Source: Sphingobacterium athyrii (GTDB lineage: Bacteria; Bacteroidota; Bacteroidia; Sphingobacteriales; Sphingobacteriaceae). From it: a stretch of 64,000 nt of DNA. Shown here one piece after another: positions 8,766-18,904 of this stretch; positions within the stretch are counted from its first letter, which is position 1, and every line of letters starts with the position of its first letter. The stretch is taken from positions 186,614 to 250,613 of the forward strand of contig NZ_QCXX01000004.1 of the NCBI RefSeq assembly GCF_003071065.1. Reading direction: 5' to 3'. The position numbers and the translations under genes are program-made. Below the pieces are notes generated by a model, which did not search any database, had not been told where the DNA came from, and saw only the letters and a list, made by a program, of their open reading frames with translations.

Positions 8766-10877
8766 ATGAAGAAAAGACAACTTTTGCCATTTTTAATGAT
8801 AGTGGCAACTGCATTTGTTGGTTGTGAGGAAAAAAAAATGATGACAGATAATCCTCTTTTATTAGCCTATGAGACGCCCTTTAATGTTCCACCATTTGAC
8901 AAGATCAAAACCGAACATTTCAGACCTGCCTTTGAAGAGGCAATAAAAGTACATAATCTGGAGATTGACACCATTGTCAATAACTCCGATAAGCCTACTT
9001 TCCAAAATACGATAGTAGCCCTTGAAAATGCAGGAAGCTTGCTAAGCAACGTATCTACTGTATTTCATAACCTAAACAGCGCGAATACCAATGATAGCAT
9101 TCAGGCAATTGCAAAAGATTTGGCGCCGATATTGTCCAGCCATTCCGACGAAATTTCGATGAACTCCAAGCTATTTAATAAAGTTAAGACAGTTTGGAAC
9201 AGTCGTAATACACTTGGTTTGGATTCGCAGGACAACAAGCTTTTGGAAGAGACCTATAAAAGCTTTGTACGTTCCGGTGCAAATCTGAAGGATGCTGATA
9301 AAGAAAAAATGAAAAAGATCAATGCCGAACTTTCGACATTGACAACACAGTTTGGCCAGAACCTATTGGCTGAAACCAATGCCTACCAGCTTGTGGTGGA
9401 TTCAGCCAGCCAATTGGAGGGTTTGCCGGAATCATTGAAAACAGCTGCTGCTGAAGAAGCTGTTAACAAGGGTAAAAAGGACAAATGGGTATTTACCTTA
9501 CAAAATCCTTCGATCATGCCTTTCCTGCAGTATGCCAAAAACCGTGAGCTGAGAAAGCAACTCTGGGAAGCATATCAAATGCGCGGAAACCACGATAACA
9601 CGAGTGATAATAAAGAAATCATTCAGAAGATTGTTAATCTGCGTCTTCAAAAGGCAAAACTATTGGGCTATACCTCACATGCAGCCTATGTGCTTGAGGA
9701 ATCCATGGCCAAGACACCTGAAAATGTATATGCCTTATTGAATAAGTTATGGACACCGGCCTTGGCGAAAGCGAAAGGCGAAGAGGCAGATATCGCAAAA
9801 GAGATCAAAGCTGAGGGTGGTACTTTTGCTGTTGCACCCTACGATTGGCGGTATTATACAGAGATTATCCGCAAAAAACGCTTTGCATTGGATGAAGATG
9901 AAATAAAACCCTACTTGAGCCTGCCAGCAGTACGTGAAGGTGCTTTTGCTGTGGCAAACAAATTATACGGTCTGACATTCGTTGCCTTAAATAACGTACC
10001 CACTTACCATAAGGAAGTAGAAGTGTACGAAGTGAAGGACAAAGATGGTTCACATCTGGGACTTTTGTATGCGGATTTCTTTCCGCGTGAATCGAAACGT
10101 GGTGGCGCATGGATGACATCTTACCGTGATCAGTCCACAAAAGATGGTAAACGTGTCGCACCGGTAATTTCGATCGTATGTAATTTCACAAAACCTGTCG
10201 GAAAAGATCCAGCATTACTGACTTTTGATGAGGCGACTACGCTATTCCACGAATTTGGGCATGCCTTACATGGTCTGCTTTCCAATGTTCGGTACAGATC
10301 AATGGCGGGTACCTCGGTGCCACGCGACTTTGTGGAATTACCTTCACAGATAATGGAGAATTGGGCCGCAGATCCAGAAGTATTAAAAACCTATGCAAAA
10401 CATTTTAAGACCAAAGAGGCCATGCCGGACTCCTTGATTCAGAAAATGGAAAAAGCAGGAACCTTTGATCAAGGCTTCGCGACCGTAGAATATCTTTCGG
10501 CTGCATTGCTCGATATGGATTATCATGCCACAACCAAAGAAATTTCGAAAGATGTCAAAGGATTTGAAAAATCGGCAATGAAGAAAATTGGTATTATAGA
10601 CGCAATTATTCCACGTTATAGAAGCACTTATTTTCAGCATATCTTTGCTGGAGGTTATTCAGCAGGTTACTATGCGTATATCTGGTCGGAAGTATTAGAC
10701 TCGGACGCTTTTGCGGCCTTTAAGGAAAAATCGCTGTACGATAAAGCGACAGCAGATTCATTCCGTAAGAATATCCTTGAAAAAGGAGGAACGGATGATC
10801 CCGCAAAAATGTATCGTATCTTTAGAGGAGCAGATCCGGATCCGAAATATTTATTGAAAAAAAGAGGATTGAATTAA
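8766..10877 (+). CDS. dcp: M3-family zinc metallopeptidase, lipoprotein (peptidyl-dipeptidase Dcp-like)
   Basis: A 703-residue zinc peptidase of the thimet oligopeptidase/Dcp family that trims peptides from the C-terminus. The zinc motif HEFGH is at residues 495-499 (FHEFGHALHG), and the third ligand glutamate is expected about 25 residues later in DFVELPSQ. The N-terminus is a lipoprotein signal with the lipobox cysteine in FVGCEEKK at about residue 20, so it should sit on a membrane facing the periplasm. Length and motif order match full-length family members. The symbol reflects family similarity, not proven dipeptidase specificity. Confidence 0.9.
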   Translation: MKKRQLLPFLMIVATAFVGCEEKKMMTDNPLLLAYETPFNVPPFDKIKTEHFRPAFEEAIKVHNLEIDTIVNNSDKPTFQNTIVALENAGSLLSNVSTVFHNLNSANTNDSIQAIAKDLAPILSSHSDEISMNSKLFNKVKTVWNSRNTLGLDSQDNKLLEETYKSFVRSGANLKDADKEKMKKINAELSTLTTQFGQNLLAETNAYQLVVDSASQLEGLPESLKTAAAEEAVNKGKKDKWVFTLQNPSIMPFLQYAKNRELRKQLWEAYQMRGNHDNTSDNKEIIQKIVNLRLQKAKLLGYTSHAAYVLEESMAKTPENVYALLNKLWTPALAKAKGEEADIAKEIKAEGGTFAVAPYDWRYYTEIIRKKRFALDEDEIKPYLSLPAVREGAFAVANKLYGLTFVALNNVPTYHKEVEVYEVKDKDGSHLGLLYADFFPRESKRGGAWMTSYRDQSTKDGKRVAPVISIVCNFTKPVGKDPALLTFDEATTLFHEFGHALHGLLSNVRYRSMAGTSVPRDFVELPSQIMENWAADPEVLKTYAKHFKTKEAMPDSLIQKMEKAGTFDQGFATVEYLSAALLDMDYHATTKEISKDVKGFEKSAMKKIGIIDAIIPRYRSTYFQHIFAGGYSAGYYAYIWSEVLDSDAFAAFKEKSLYDKATADSFRKNILEKGGTDDPAKMYRIFRGADPDPKYLLKKRGLN

Positions 10878-10890
10878 TCTAGCATACACA

Positions 10891-10950
10891 AAAAAGAGGC
10901 TGTCACCTATGTTTGTATTGAGCAAACGTCGGAGACAGCCTTTTGTATTT
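10891..10950. terminator. Bidirectional intrinsic terminator between convergent genes
   Basis: AGGCTGTC (10897-10904) pairs with GACAGCCT (10934-10941). An A-run precedes the stem and a T-rich run follows it, so it can serve both the M3 peptidase gene and the minus-strand SusCD/TlpA block. Confidence 0.8.
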
Positions 10951-12423
10951 TTACCCTTTATAAGGTTTTTTGGCAGCTTCGATGAGCTCCTTCATTTCTA
11001 ATTTGATATAGTCCACGTTTGGCGTAGATCCGGTCAAAAAGTAACGAATATTTCCTTCCTTATCTATGATAAATTTGGCTGGAATACCTTTGACGCCAAA
11101 TTTCGCTGCCATGACCTCACCAGTTTGCGGATCTTTTTGATCGTCGTAAAGCACTTCAAAAGGATAATTATTTTTTGTGATAAAGGATACAACATTCTCT
11201 TTATAATTCTTATCGCGTTCCCAAGTATTCATAAACAAGAATTGTACATCTTTATCATTTGCATAAGATTCTTGAGCCGCTTTCATACCGGGAAATGAAC
11301 GCACACAAGGTTGACACCAAGTTGCCCAGAAGTCTAAGACGACAACTTTTCCTTTTAAACTGGCCAAAGATACTTTTTCACCCTTTAGATTGAGTAGTTC
11401 AAAATTGGGTGCTGGTTTAAAGGTTGCCATCTCCTTGATATGATTTCGGATATTTTGCGTTAACTCTGTTTTCAGTGAAGCATTAAAGTTCTCGTATCCC
11501 TGTATAGATCCGTTCAATTCCGTATATAGTTTTTTGAGATCATTTTCAACAGCAAACTGTCCTTTAGCATACAATTTGGTCAAAATGTTGTATGCTTCCA
11601 GCTTTCTGCCTGTACCCATTAATGATTTGTAATACACCATGGCAAGACCGTCCGCTTGCTCTGGCGCAGCTTTGAGCGCATTCTCAATGTAATTTAGTGC
11701 TTCAGCGTATTTTTTCTGAGCAACAAGAATATTTACATAAGCTGACATGGAGCTTGCGTACCCCATCGCTGCAAAGCGAGCTTTATTGTCTTTTTGATCC
11801 TCGGGAAGTGTTAAATAGTAATAGCTATCATCCATAGCGGTCTTTAATAGTGGAGCCGCTGTAGTCGTGTCGCCTGCGCTCAATAGAATTTGACCGACAG
11901 GGATATATCCATTTCCACGCCAGAATCGTTCTTTCATTTCCCCTAGGTAATGAACTGCTTTTTGTGCATTTCCGTCGTTGGCAAAACTCTGTGCCAGATT
12001 AGCTAATACATAATCGTATGTCAACGGTTCTTCGCTAAAGTTTTTAACTGGCCATTTTTTTAGGAGTTCATTATATGCTTTTTCTTTCTGTACTGGCGTA
12101 CTTGCATTGTAATATACATCTGTGATAAAGGCATCACGTGTCAGTGATCCTTTTGGATATTTTTTCTTCGCTAATGTCTCTGCCGAAACCTGCAAATCTT
12201 CTTTACCTAAAGAGCGCAAAACGTTAATTGTGGTCCGATAGTCCTCTTCCGATTTATATGTTTTTAATTCGCCCATCAATGCATTGGCGAGTGAATCCTT
12301 TTGTACCAACGTACCTTTTTCAATAATAGGCAGGTATTGTTGGTATTTGTTTTTTGCAGGCTGCTGCGCAAAGGCTGCCGTCAGCGAAAATGCGAAAGCA
12401 GCCGTTAAGATGTGAGTTTTCAT
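10951..12423 (-). CDS. TlpA-like thioredoxin-fold protein with helical-repeat N-terminus
   Basis: A secreted protein of about 490 residues: signal peptide (AAFAFSLTAAFAQQ), a long alpha-helical, TPR-like region to about residue 330, then a TlpA/AhpC-type thioredoxin domain. The redox motif is WCQPC within FWATWCQPCVRSFPGM, and GVKGIPAKFIID supplies the cis-proline. Such proteins reduce or exchange disulfides in the periplasm. The start at ATG 12423 (MKTHIL) is preferred; an upstream ATG at 12444 overlaps the SusD stop by one base. It is the last gene of the sigma/FecR/SusC/SusD block, which suggests it processes or protects the imported substrate. That role is inferred. Confidence 0.85.
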   Translation of the reverse strand: MKTHILTAAFAFSLTAAFAQQPAKNKYQQYLPIIEKGTLVQKDSLANALMGELKTYKSEEDYRTTINVLRSLGKEDLQVSAETLAKKKYPKGSLTRDAFITDVYYNASTPVQKEKAYNELLKKWPVKNFSEEPLTYDYVLANLAQSFANDGNAQKAVHYLGEMKERFWRGNGYIPVGQILLSAGDTTTAAPLLKTAMDDSYYYLTLPEDQKDNKARFAAMGYASSMSAYVNILVAQKKYAEALNYIENALKAAPEQADGLAMVYYKSLMGTGRKLEAYNILTKLYAKGQFAVENDLKKLYTELNGSIQGYENFNASLKTELTQNIRNHIKEMATFKPAPNFELLNLKGEKVSLASLKGKVVVLDFWATWCQPCVRSFPGMKAAQESYANDKDVQFLFMNTWERDKNYKENVVSFITKNNYPFEVLYDDQKDPQTGEVMAAKFGVKGIPAKFIIDKEGNIRYFLTGSTPNVDYIKLEMKELIEAAKKPYKG

Positions 12424-12443
12424 TTTTATAATTTTTAAATTCA

Positions 12444-13829
12444 TTAATCTTCGTATCCCGGATTCTGTGTCAAGTTCCTGTTGATCAAAATCTGCGCTTG
12501 GGGAATCGGGAATAAGACATCTGTGGCTTGCCAGTTTGATTTGATCGGTGAAAGGACAGCCGAAGCGCGGTCGGTCCGCTTGAGATCAAGCCAACGATGG
12601 CCAAATTCACCAAAAAATTCATGGAGACGTTCGGTCGCTATAGCAGACAATAATTGCGTTTGGTTTAAACTGGTATTAAGTCCAGCCAGCCCCGCACGTG
12701 CACGCACTGCGTCCGCATCAGCGCGGGCTTCGGCCAGTTTTCCAAGGTTGGCTCTTGCTTCAGCGCGAATAAGATACTGTTCGGCTAGGCGAAGCATAAT
12801 GTGATATTCAGATCCTGTTCCCGAGGCTACCTTATATTTGGTGATGGCATAATAGATTTTGTTTGAGACCGTTTTTGAACTTGTCCAATTTGTCTTTCTT
12901 AAGTCCATTGTAGGCGAGGTCTCAAAGCTGTTGTATACTGCATCAGGCAAGGTGTATCCCGGTGCAACTGTGGCTGTCGTTATGTAATTGGCACCAAATG
13001 TGGTCACTCCACTCTGATTCGCAAGTTGTAGAATAACCTCATTACTTGAGTTGACAAAGTTTTTATCTGGTGTAGGCATACCATAATCAGCGGATTGCAA
13101 TACTTTGGTCGCATAAGATTCCGCATTTTGATAATCTTTTTGATACAGGTAGACTCTTGCTAGCAGTGCGCTGGCGGCAGCTTTGTTGGCACGGCCTCTT
13201 GGATTTGCGGTTGCGTCATAGGCGGTAGCCATTCTGCTCTCCGCATCTTTTAGGTCTGCAATGATTTGATCATACACTTGTTGTACAGGAGCCCGTGAAA
13301 GCGTTGCGTCTTCAAAAGCGTGTAGGTCGTCGCGTAATTGCAAGGGCACATCGCCGTAAAGATTAGCGAGATAGAAATAGGCATAAGCCCTGAAAAATTT
13401 AGCTTCGCCCAAAAGCTGATCTTTGACAGCTGGGGTAAGCGTATTGGATGCTTCGAGACCTGAAACTGCATTATTTGCATTCTTGATAAGTTGATAGCAA
13501 TTTGACCAAAAATTCGCGACATTGCCATTTGTGTTCAATAGGTTATTGCTGGCAAATTCGGAGGTATTCGGATCAGCATTATTGTATTGAAGGTCGTCTG
13601 CAGCAATCCCTGTATAGAAAGTTGACGTCCCGGCGAGATTGATGCTTAGTGTTGTGGCATATAATCCACGTATGACACTATTCGCAGAAGCGTCTGTAGC
13701 GAACGCTTCGCCAGCGAGTACCTGATTTGGAGGAGCACCCAACTCCACAAATTTTTCGCAGGAACTGACAAGAAGAGTTCCACTTGTAATGGCTAATAGT
13801 AATATATTTTTATTGATGTTTAATTTCAT
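12444..13829 (-). CDS. SusD/RagB-family nutrient-binding outer-membrane lipoprotein
   Basis: A 461-residue SusD-like lipoprotein with a lipobox cysteine at LLVSSCEKF. The N-terminal part contains the SusD TPR scaffold (LGEAKFFRAYAYFYLANLYG is the hallmark segment), and the C-terminal part contains HEFFGEFGHRWLDLKR and LFPIPQAQILINRNLTQNPGY, both diagnostic. It caps the SusC transporter and captures ligand at the cell surface. It lies 11 bp downstream of susC. The ligand is unknown. Confidence 0.95.
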   Translation of the reverse strand: MKLNINKNILLLAITSGTLLVSSCEKFVELGAPPNQVLAGEAFATDASANSVIRGLYATTLSINLAGTSTFYTGIAADDLQYNNADPNTSEFASNNLLNTNGNVANFWSNCYQLIKNANNAVSGLEASNTLTPAVKDQLLGEAKFFRAYAYFYLANLYGDVPLQLRDDLHAFEDATLSRAPVQQVYDQIIADLKDAESRMATAYDATANPRGRANKAAASALLARVYLYQKDYQNAESYATKVLQSADYGMPTPDKNFVNSSNEVILQLANQSGVTTFGANYITTATVAPGYTLPDAVYNSFETSPTMDLRKTNWTSSKTVSNKIYYAITKYKVASGTGSEYHIMLRLAEQYLIRAEARANLGKLAEARADADAVRARAGLAGLNTSLNQTQLLSAIATERLHEFFGEFGHRWLDLKRTDRASAVLSPIKSNWQATDVLFPIPQAQILINRNLTQNPGYED

Positions 13830-13840
13830 GATCTCTAATT

Positions 13841-16800
13841 TTAAAATTGACAGTTAAATCCAAATACAATGGTGCGCAATGGAGGCAATACCTGGGCGAT
13901 CGTTCCGGTACCTAGACCAGAAGGTCCCCCTTGGACGGTTGTTTCGGTATCCAGAACATATTTGTTTTTGGCCCAGGTAAAGAGATTTTGACCCTGCATA
14001 AAAACATTGCAATTGGACATTTTTAATTTCGAAGTCCAGCTTTTCGGTAAGTTGTAAGATAGGTTGACAGATCTTAATTTAATATAGGAAGCATCACCAT
14101 AAACTGCGTCGGAGTTGGTATATTGATTGTAAGAGTTACTTAAATCAACTCCTTCAGCCGAAGAGGCTGGAGTTATAGGGATAATAGCCCCCGGGATAGT
14201 TGCATTGGTATTACCTGGTGTCCATCTGTCCAACCAGTAATCGTTCTGATTGACCAAAGCGCCAGGTCTTGTATTGAGGATTTTGGTTACACCAAAGCGG
14301 TGGTTAAATTGAAAGAATACGCCAAGTTCAAAGCCTTTGTAGGAAAAGGTATTGTTAAATCCACCATAGAAAGGAGTACCTAAGTCAGCAACATAGCGAT
14401 CATCGACTGTAATAGCTCCATCACCATCGCGATCTTCATATAAAGCTCTTCCTGTTTCCGCGTCCACACCTTGATAGTGATACAAACGGACCATGTTGAT
14501 CGGTTCTCCAACTATAAAATTACTTGAGTAGAATGTGTTTTCAAGCCCAGGAAATTCTACAAGTTTGTTTTTATAAAATGTAAAGTTAGCTGATGTTTTC
14601 CATGTAAAATTTTCATTTGTCACATTGGTGGTATTCAACTCCAATTCCAAACCTGTATTTTGGATCAACGCCGGTAGGTTTTCCATATAACTATTGTAGC
14701 CTGTCTGGGTACTCAAAACTAAATCAGTGATTTGATCAGAAGAACGATTTCTGAAAAAGTTCCCTGTAAATAGGATTCGATCCTTCAAGAAACCCAGATC
14801 GAGTGCAAACTCCAATTTTTTGGTCGTTTCCCATTTGATATATTCATTGGGAAGCCTCCCGATATTCATGGAAGGATTGTTTAGGTAAGCCACTGACGTA
14901 GAGTAGAGTGGGAGATAGATATAATTGGGAATCTGATCGTTTCCTGTTGTTCCGTAGCTCGCTCTCAATTTACCAAAGCTCAAAAATTGGAGATTATCCT
15001 GTACAAAATCTTCTTTTCCAAATACCCATCCAAGTCCTACGGCACCGAAATTTCCAAATCTATTTTTAGGACCAAAGCGAGATGAGGCATCTCTTCTGAA
15101 CGTTCCATTAAACAAATATTTCGCTTTCCAATCGTAATTTACTTTTCCGAATACTGCATTGTATTTGTAGTATACGAGGTTGTTGCTGGCGGAGAATGAT
15201 CCTGCGGCGCTGAGTGAACCCAAAAGGGCATCGTTTGAATAATTGGAACCATTGGTTGTCTGCGAGCGCGACGAATTCTGCTGAAAACTTGTCCCGATTA
15301 ATGCCGTCAATTTACCCTCGCCGATATTTTTTACATAATCCAATGTGGGTTCAATAATCCAATTTTCGGCCTTTGTATTGGAGAAACTGGAAAAACCAAG
15401 CGGGTTGGAGACGGTATTGTTTAAGGAAGTAATTGGCCGTTGGTTATTTTGATTCAATTGGGTGATAGTATAACCAAAATTTGCTTTTGCTGTCAGTCCT
15501 GGTACTATTTTGTAACTTAAGTTAACATTTGAGATCAGGTTATTGGTATTGCCAAAGTATTTCTGTTCAAGCATGGCCATGGGATTGTCTATAAACGCCG
15601 AGGATGGTAACCAATAGTATTTTCCATTGTCGCCATAAATTGGATAATTTGGCGCCAAATTGTAGAGTGATGTCACATCCGATGAAGGCATATCCGAATT
15701 ATCATTGGCATAGCTAACTGATAGGGCGGCATTGAATTTTTTGTCGGAAGAGGTGTGATCCAGATTTAAGCGGGATGTAAACCGACTATTTTTGCTGTCC
15801 CCATAAAATACGGTGCTTTCACGTCTATATCCCGAATTGAAGAAAAAGCGGGTGGACTCGTTTCCGCCAGACATATTCGCCTGCACGTCGGTTATATGGC
15901 CTTTGTTTCCAATCAGCATTTTCTGCCAGTCTGTCGATTTGTTCTGATCCCATAGCATAAGATCCGGTGCATTATCGGCAGTGGGCGTAACTCCAGCATT
16001 GGCAAAAGCTTCTTTTCTTAAGGTCAGATATTCATCCAGATTTAACATGGGGATAAAGCGGTTGACCTCAGTAAATCCCGTATTGAAGTTGACACCGATA
16101 CGGGTACGGCCAGCTTGACCTTTCTTGGTTGTGATTAATACAACACCATTAGCTCCGCGGCTACCGTAGATCGCTGTGGCATCGGCATCCTTCAAGACAT
16201 CGATACGCTCGATATCGGCTGGGTTAATCATGCTGAACGGACTTAACCCTCCAGAAGAAGCTGAGATACCAAATGAATTGAGGTTATCGGTAGCTGGTTG
16301 CCCGCCATTAAAATTGGTGAAAGGAACCCCATCAACAACATATAAGGGGATTGATCCTGAAGTTGTTCCACTTAATGATGCCTGGTTTCTGATCTGAATC
16401 TGAACAGCACTTCCGGGTACACCGTTGTTTTGAGCGATTAATACGCCGGACATTCTCCCGGATAGGGCCGCAAGGGGATTACTTACAGGTTGGGAAGTAA
16501 TGTCTTTTGCAGTGATCGAAGCAACCGAACCTGTATTCAGTCTTCGTGTTGTTGTACCATAGCCGATAACGACCACTTCTTCCAAACTACCTTCTTCGGG
16601 TTTAAGCTTGATCGGGGTAGGACTAGCTATAAGTTGTTTCGCTGGTATATCCATCTTTTGATACCCTATAAAAGAAAAGGTTATAATGACATCGTCATTT
16701 GGAATACGGAGCCCCCACTGCCCATTGACATCAGTTGCGGTACTGGTTTGCATATTGCGGTATTCTGCTTTTTGCCAGTCTTTTATCATGACCGACACGC

Positions 16801-17191
16801 CAGCTAGGGGCGCTCCATTTTCGTTGACTACTTGACCCGCGATGTGTTGCTGATTTTGTTGTTTTTCCTTTACAGCGATGATATTGTTGTCCAATATTTC
16901 CCATGTTAAGTTGCTCCCTGCCAGCGATTGGGAAAGAATATCTTTGATACTGATTTTCTTTCCTACAATATTGACCGTCGCATTAGGTAGGCTCGCTTTG
17001 CTAAAGAACATTTTGTATTTGCTCTTGGCATTGATTGTTTGAAAGACATCTTCAAGCTTTCCGCCTTGGATAGAGACATCAATTTTTTCGGTTTGAGAAT
17101 AGGCAAAGCTCTGTACATGCATGGTGCTTAGACAAACGAGCAGTAAAGCCAATCTCGATTCTTTTCTAAATTTGGGTTTTGTTTTGTTCAT
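13841..17191 (-). CDS. SusC/RagA-family TonB-dependent transporter with STN signalling domain
   Basis: An 1116-residue outer-membrane transporter. After a signal peptide comes an STN domain (about 35-105, with LEDVFQTINAKSKYKMFFSK), then a carboxypeptidase-regulatory-like domain (about 115-200), the TonB-box-like stretch LEEVVVIGYG, the plug domain (ATAIYGSRGANGVVLITTKK is the SusC signature) and a long beta-barrel ending in a C-terminal aromatic residue. The STN domain marks transporters that signal to an anti-sigma factor when loaded, and FecR and the ECF sigma gene lie immediately upstream. Active uptake through the outer membrane with SusD is well supported; the substrate is not known. 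Confidence 0.95.
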   Translation of the reverse strand: MNKTKPKFRKESRLALLLVCLSTMHVQSFAYSQTEKIDVSIQGGKLEDVFQTINAKSKYKMFFSKASLPNATVNIVGKKISIKDILSQSLAGSNLTWEILDNNIIAVKEKQQNQQHIAGQVVNENGAPLAGVSVMIKDWQKAEYRNMQTSTATDVNGQWGLRIPNDDVIITFSFIGYQKMDIPAKQLIASPTPIKLKPEEGSLEEVVVIGYGTTTRRLNTGSVASITAKDITSQPVSNPLAALSGRMSGVLIAQNNGVPGSAVQIQIRNQASLSGTTSGSIPLYVVDGVPFTNFNGGQPATDNLNSFGISASSGGLSPFSMINPADIERIDVLKDADATAIYGSRGANGVVLITTKKGQAGRTRIGVNFNTGFTEVNRFIPMLNLDEYLTLRKEAFANAGVTPTADNAPDLMLWDQNKSTDWQKMLIGNKGHITDVQANMSGGNESTRFFFNSGYRRESTVFYGDSKNSRFTSRLNLDHTSSDKKFNAALSVSYANDNSDMPSSDVTSLYNLAPNYPIYGDNGKYYWLPSSAFIDNPMAMLEQKYFGNTNNLISNVNLSYKIVPGLTAKANFGYTITQLNQNNQRPITSLNNTVSNPLGFSSFSNTKAENWIIEPTLDYVKNIGEGKLTALIGTSFQQNSSRSQTTNGSNYSNDALLGSLSAAGSFSASNNLVYYKYNAVFGKVNYDWKAKYLFNGTFRRDASSRFGPKNRFGNFGAVGLGWVFGKEDFVQDNLQFLSFGKLRASYGTTGNDQIPNYIYLPLYSTSVAYLNNPSMNIGRLPNEYIKWETTKKLEFALDLGFLKDRILFTGNFFRNRSSDQITDLVLSTQTGYNSYMENLPALIQNTGLELELNTTNVTNENFTWKTSANFTFYKNKLVEFPGLENTFYSSNFIVGEPINMVRLYHYQGVDAETGRALYEDRDGDGAITVDDRYVADLGTPFYGGFNNTFSYKGFELGVFFQFNHRFGVTKILNTRPGALVNQNDYWLDRWTPGNTNATIPGAIIPITPASSAEGVDLSNSYNQYTNSDAVYGDASYIKLRSVNLSYNLPKSWTSKLKMSNCNVFMQGQNLFTWAKNKYVLDTETTVQGGPSGLGTGTIAQVLPPLRTIVFGFNCQF

Positions 17192-17214
17192 GGAGTTATG
17201 TAGGTTGATTGTTT

Positions 17215-18231
17215 TTAAAATAGCTGTAGTTGATTTTTCCCCGTTGTTTTTATTTGAAAGTAATTGACAGTTTGTAATGCTTTTAAGATATTTTCCAGTT
17301 GTTCGTTCTCGAATGTCGCTGAGTAGCGTTGGCTAGCGATTGCTTTATTTGTAATTTTGATCTCTACTCCATACATGCGCTCTAATTTCAGCGCGATATC
17401 AAGCAATCTTTCATCTTGAATTGTAATTCGATTTAATAACCATTCGGTTTCTAAAGCAGAACCATCCTTTTCAGATACAGAGAATGGTTGGATAGCTATA
17501 GCTGTAGGAGTTGCTACAGTTTTAAAATCTGTATCGGCGGATTCCTTAACAGATCCATCTAACTTTGTGATCACAAATTTTTCTTTGGGTTTTAGTATAA
17601 ATTTCTGATCGTTGCTCCCTGTTTTCCAAATAGATACTTTACCACGCACCAAAGCTGTTTCGGCATTGTTTTCTTCAGCATAATCACGTACATTGAATGC
17701 AGTACCCAATACACTGATTTCCATTCTTGGTGTGTGAATTAGGAAAGGTTTGGAAGGATTTTTTGCGACATCAAAAAATGCTTCTCCTATTAAGGTAACT
17801 TCACGTGTATTCGAGTCCTTGAATGAAGTAGGGTAGATTATCTTGCTCGAGGCATTTAGTGTAATCTTTGTGCCATCCTCAAGCACAATTTGACGTTGTT
17901 GTCCATTGGTTAGCCTGATTTCTTGATTGTTGGGCGCTTTTATTTTGTATAAATATAGACTCGCAAAAGCGATGCACAAGAGGGCAGCAGCTGCGGCAAT
18001 TTGAGCGAAACTGAATGTACGTTTCTTTTTAGGCGCTAGTTTGTTCATAATGCCACTATGAATACGTGTTTTCAGGGCTTCCTGTACCTCATCAGGAAGT
18101 GTTTTGAGTAAATTTGGCCGGGATGAGAATGAATCGAAAAAACGTTCTACAAGCTCTACTTCTTCCGAACTGGCTTCGCCGTTTAAGTATTTGTCAATGA
18201 GCTTTTCAAGCTCTTGGTTAGGGTATTGCAT
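17215..18231 (-). CDS. FecR-family anti-sigma factor
   Basis: A 338-residue single-pass inner-membrane protein. The cytoplasmic N-terminus (about 1-68) would bind the ECF sigma factor, a membrane helix follows (AQIAAAAALLCIAFASLYLY), then a periplasmic FecR domain (about 105-215, with VTLIGEAFFDVAKNPSKPF) and a C-terminal DUF4974-type domain that contacts the STN domain of the partner receptor. It lies between the sigma gene (82 bp upstream) and susC (23 bp downstream), the usual order for cell-surface signalling. Confidence 0.93.
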   Translation of the reverse strand: MQYPNQELEKLIDKYLNGEASSEEVELVERFFDSFSSRPNLLKTLPDEVQEALKTRIHSGIMNKLAPKKKRTFSFAQIAAAAALLCIAFASLYLYKIKAPNNQEIRLTNGQQRQIVLEDGTKITLNASSKIIYPTSFKDSNTREVTLIGEAFFDVAKNPSKPFLIHTPRMEISVLGTAFNVRDYAEENNAETALVRGKVSIWKTGSNDQKFILKPKEKFVITKLDGSVKESADTDFKTVATPTAIAIQPFSVSEKDGSALETEWLLNRITIQDERLLDIALKLERMYGVEIKITNKAIASQRYSATFENEQLENILKALQTVNYFQIKTTGKNQLQLF

Positions 18232-18313
18232 AGGATTAGTACAAGTTCACTTAAATAGTGTCCCTGAGTGAGGGAAATGTACTAGTCTAAATAGATTTTT
18301 ATTTGTAAGTAGC

Positions 18314-18904
18314 TTATTTACAGGTGTAAAAAATCATAAGTAATGTCAAAAAGTGCTGGAGAACAAGTTTCTTTAGTTTTTGAATCGATGCACCGAGATG
18401 ATTTTGGACGGTGTTTTGGGAAGTTTTCGTCAGCTCGCTGATTTCTTTTGTAGTGAGTCCATCCAGATATCTCATTTTAAAAATTTCTTGCCTTTTTTGC
18501 GGAAGATTAGATACCCATTGTTCGATAAGCGATTTTAGATCCTTTTCCCCATAGGTATTGCCATCCACAACTTCCTGACTTTGGTAGAGTTGCTTATTTT
18601 CAGCTATCAATACATTTCTGCGTTTGCTTTTTTTATACGTTTCGAAGACCTTGTATTTCATGCAGGTAAAAAGATAGGCCTCCACATTAAGGATTTCTCT
18701 TTTCGAACAGTGTTCCCAAAGGTCGATAAATACATCTTGAACAATCTCCTCACAGGAAGCTAGATCTTCGAGCCTTTTGTAGGATTCATCTAGCAGTACA
18801 GACCAATACCTATTATATAAAATATTGAAAGCCTCTAAATCGCCTTCTCGAAGCCTTGCTAATAGGCTTATGTTATTATGAGACGCATATTTATCGTTTT
18901 TCAT
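18314..18904 (-). CDS. ECF RNA polymerase sigma factor (FecI-like)
   Basis: A 196-residue sigma-70-family ECF factor. Region 2 is seen in FNILYNRYWSVLLDESYKRL and EEIVQDVFIDLWEH (the -10 recognition helix), and region 4 in LPQKRQEIFKMRYLDGL followed by TTKEISELTKTSQNTVQNHL, a helix-turn-helix for -35 binding. The C-terminus ends in a hydrophobic tail. It is the first gene of the block and probably directs transcription of the downstream susC operon when released from FecR. Confidence 0.93.
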   Translation of the reverse strand: MKNDKYASHNNISLLARLREGDLEAFNILYNRYWSVLLDESYKRLEDLASCEEIVQDVFIDLWEHCSKREILNVEAYLFTCMKYKVFETYKKSKRRNVLIAENKQLYQSQEVVDGNTYGEKDLKSLIEQWVSNLPQKRQEIFKMRYLDGLTTKEISELTKTSQNTVQNHLGASIQKLKKLVLQHFLTLLMIFYTCK

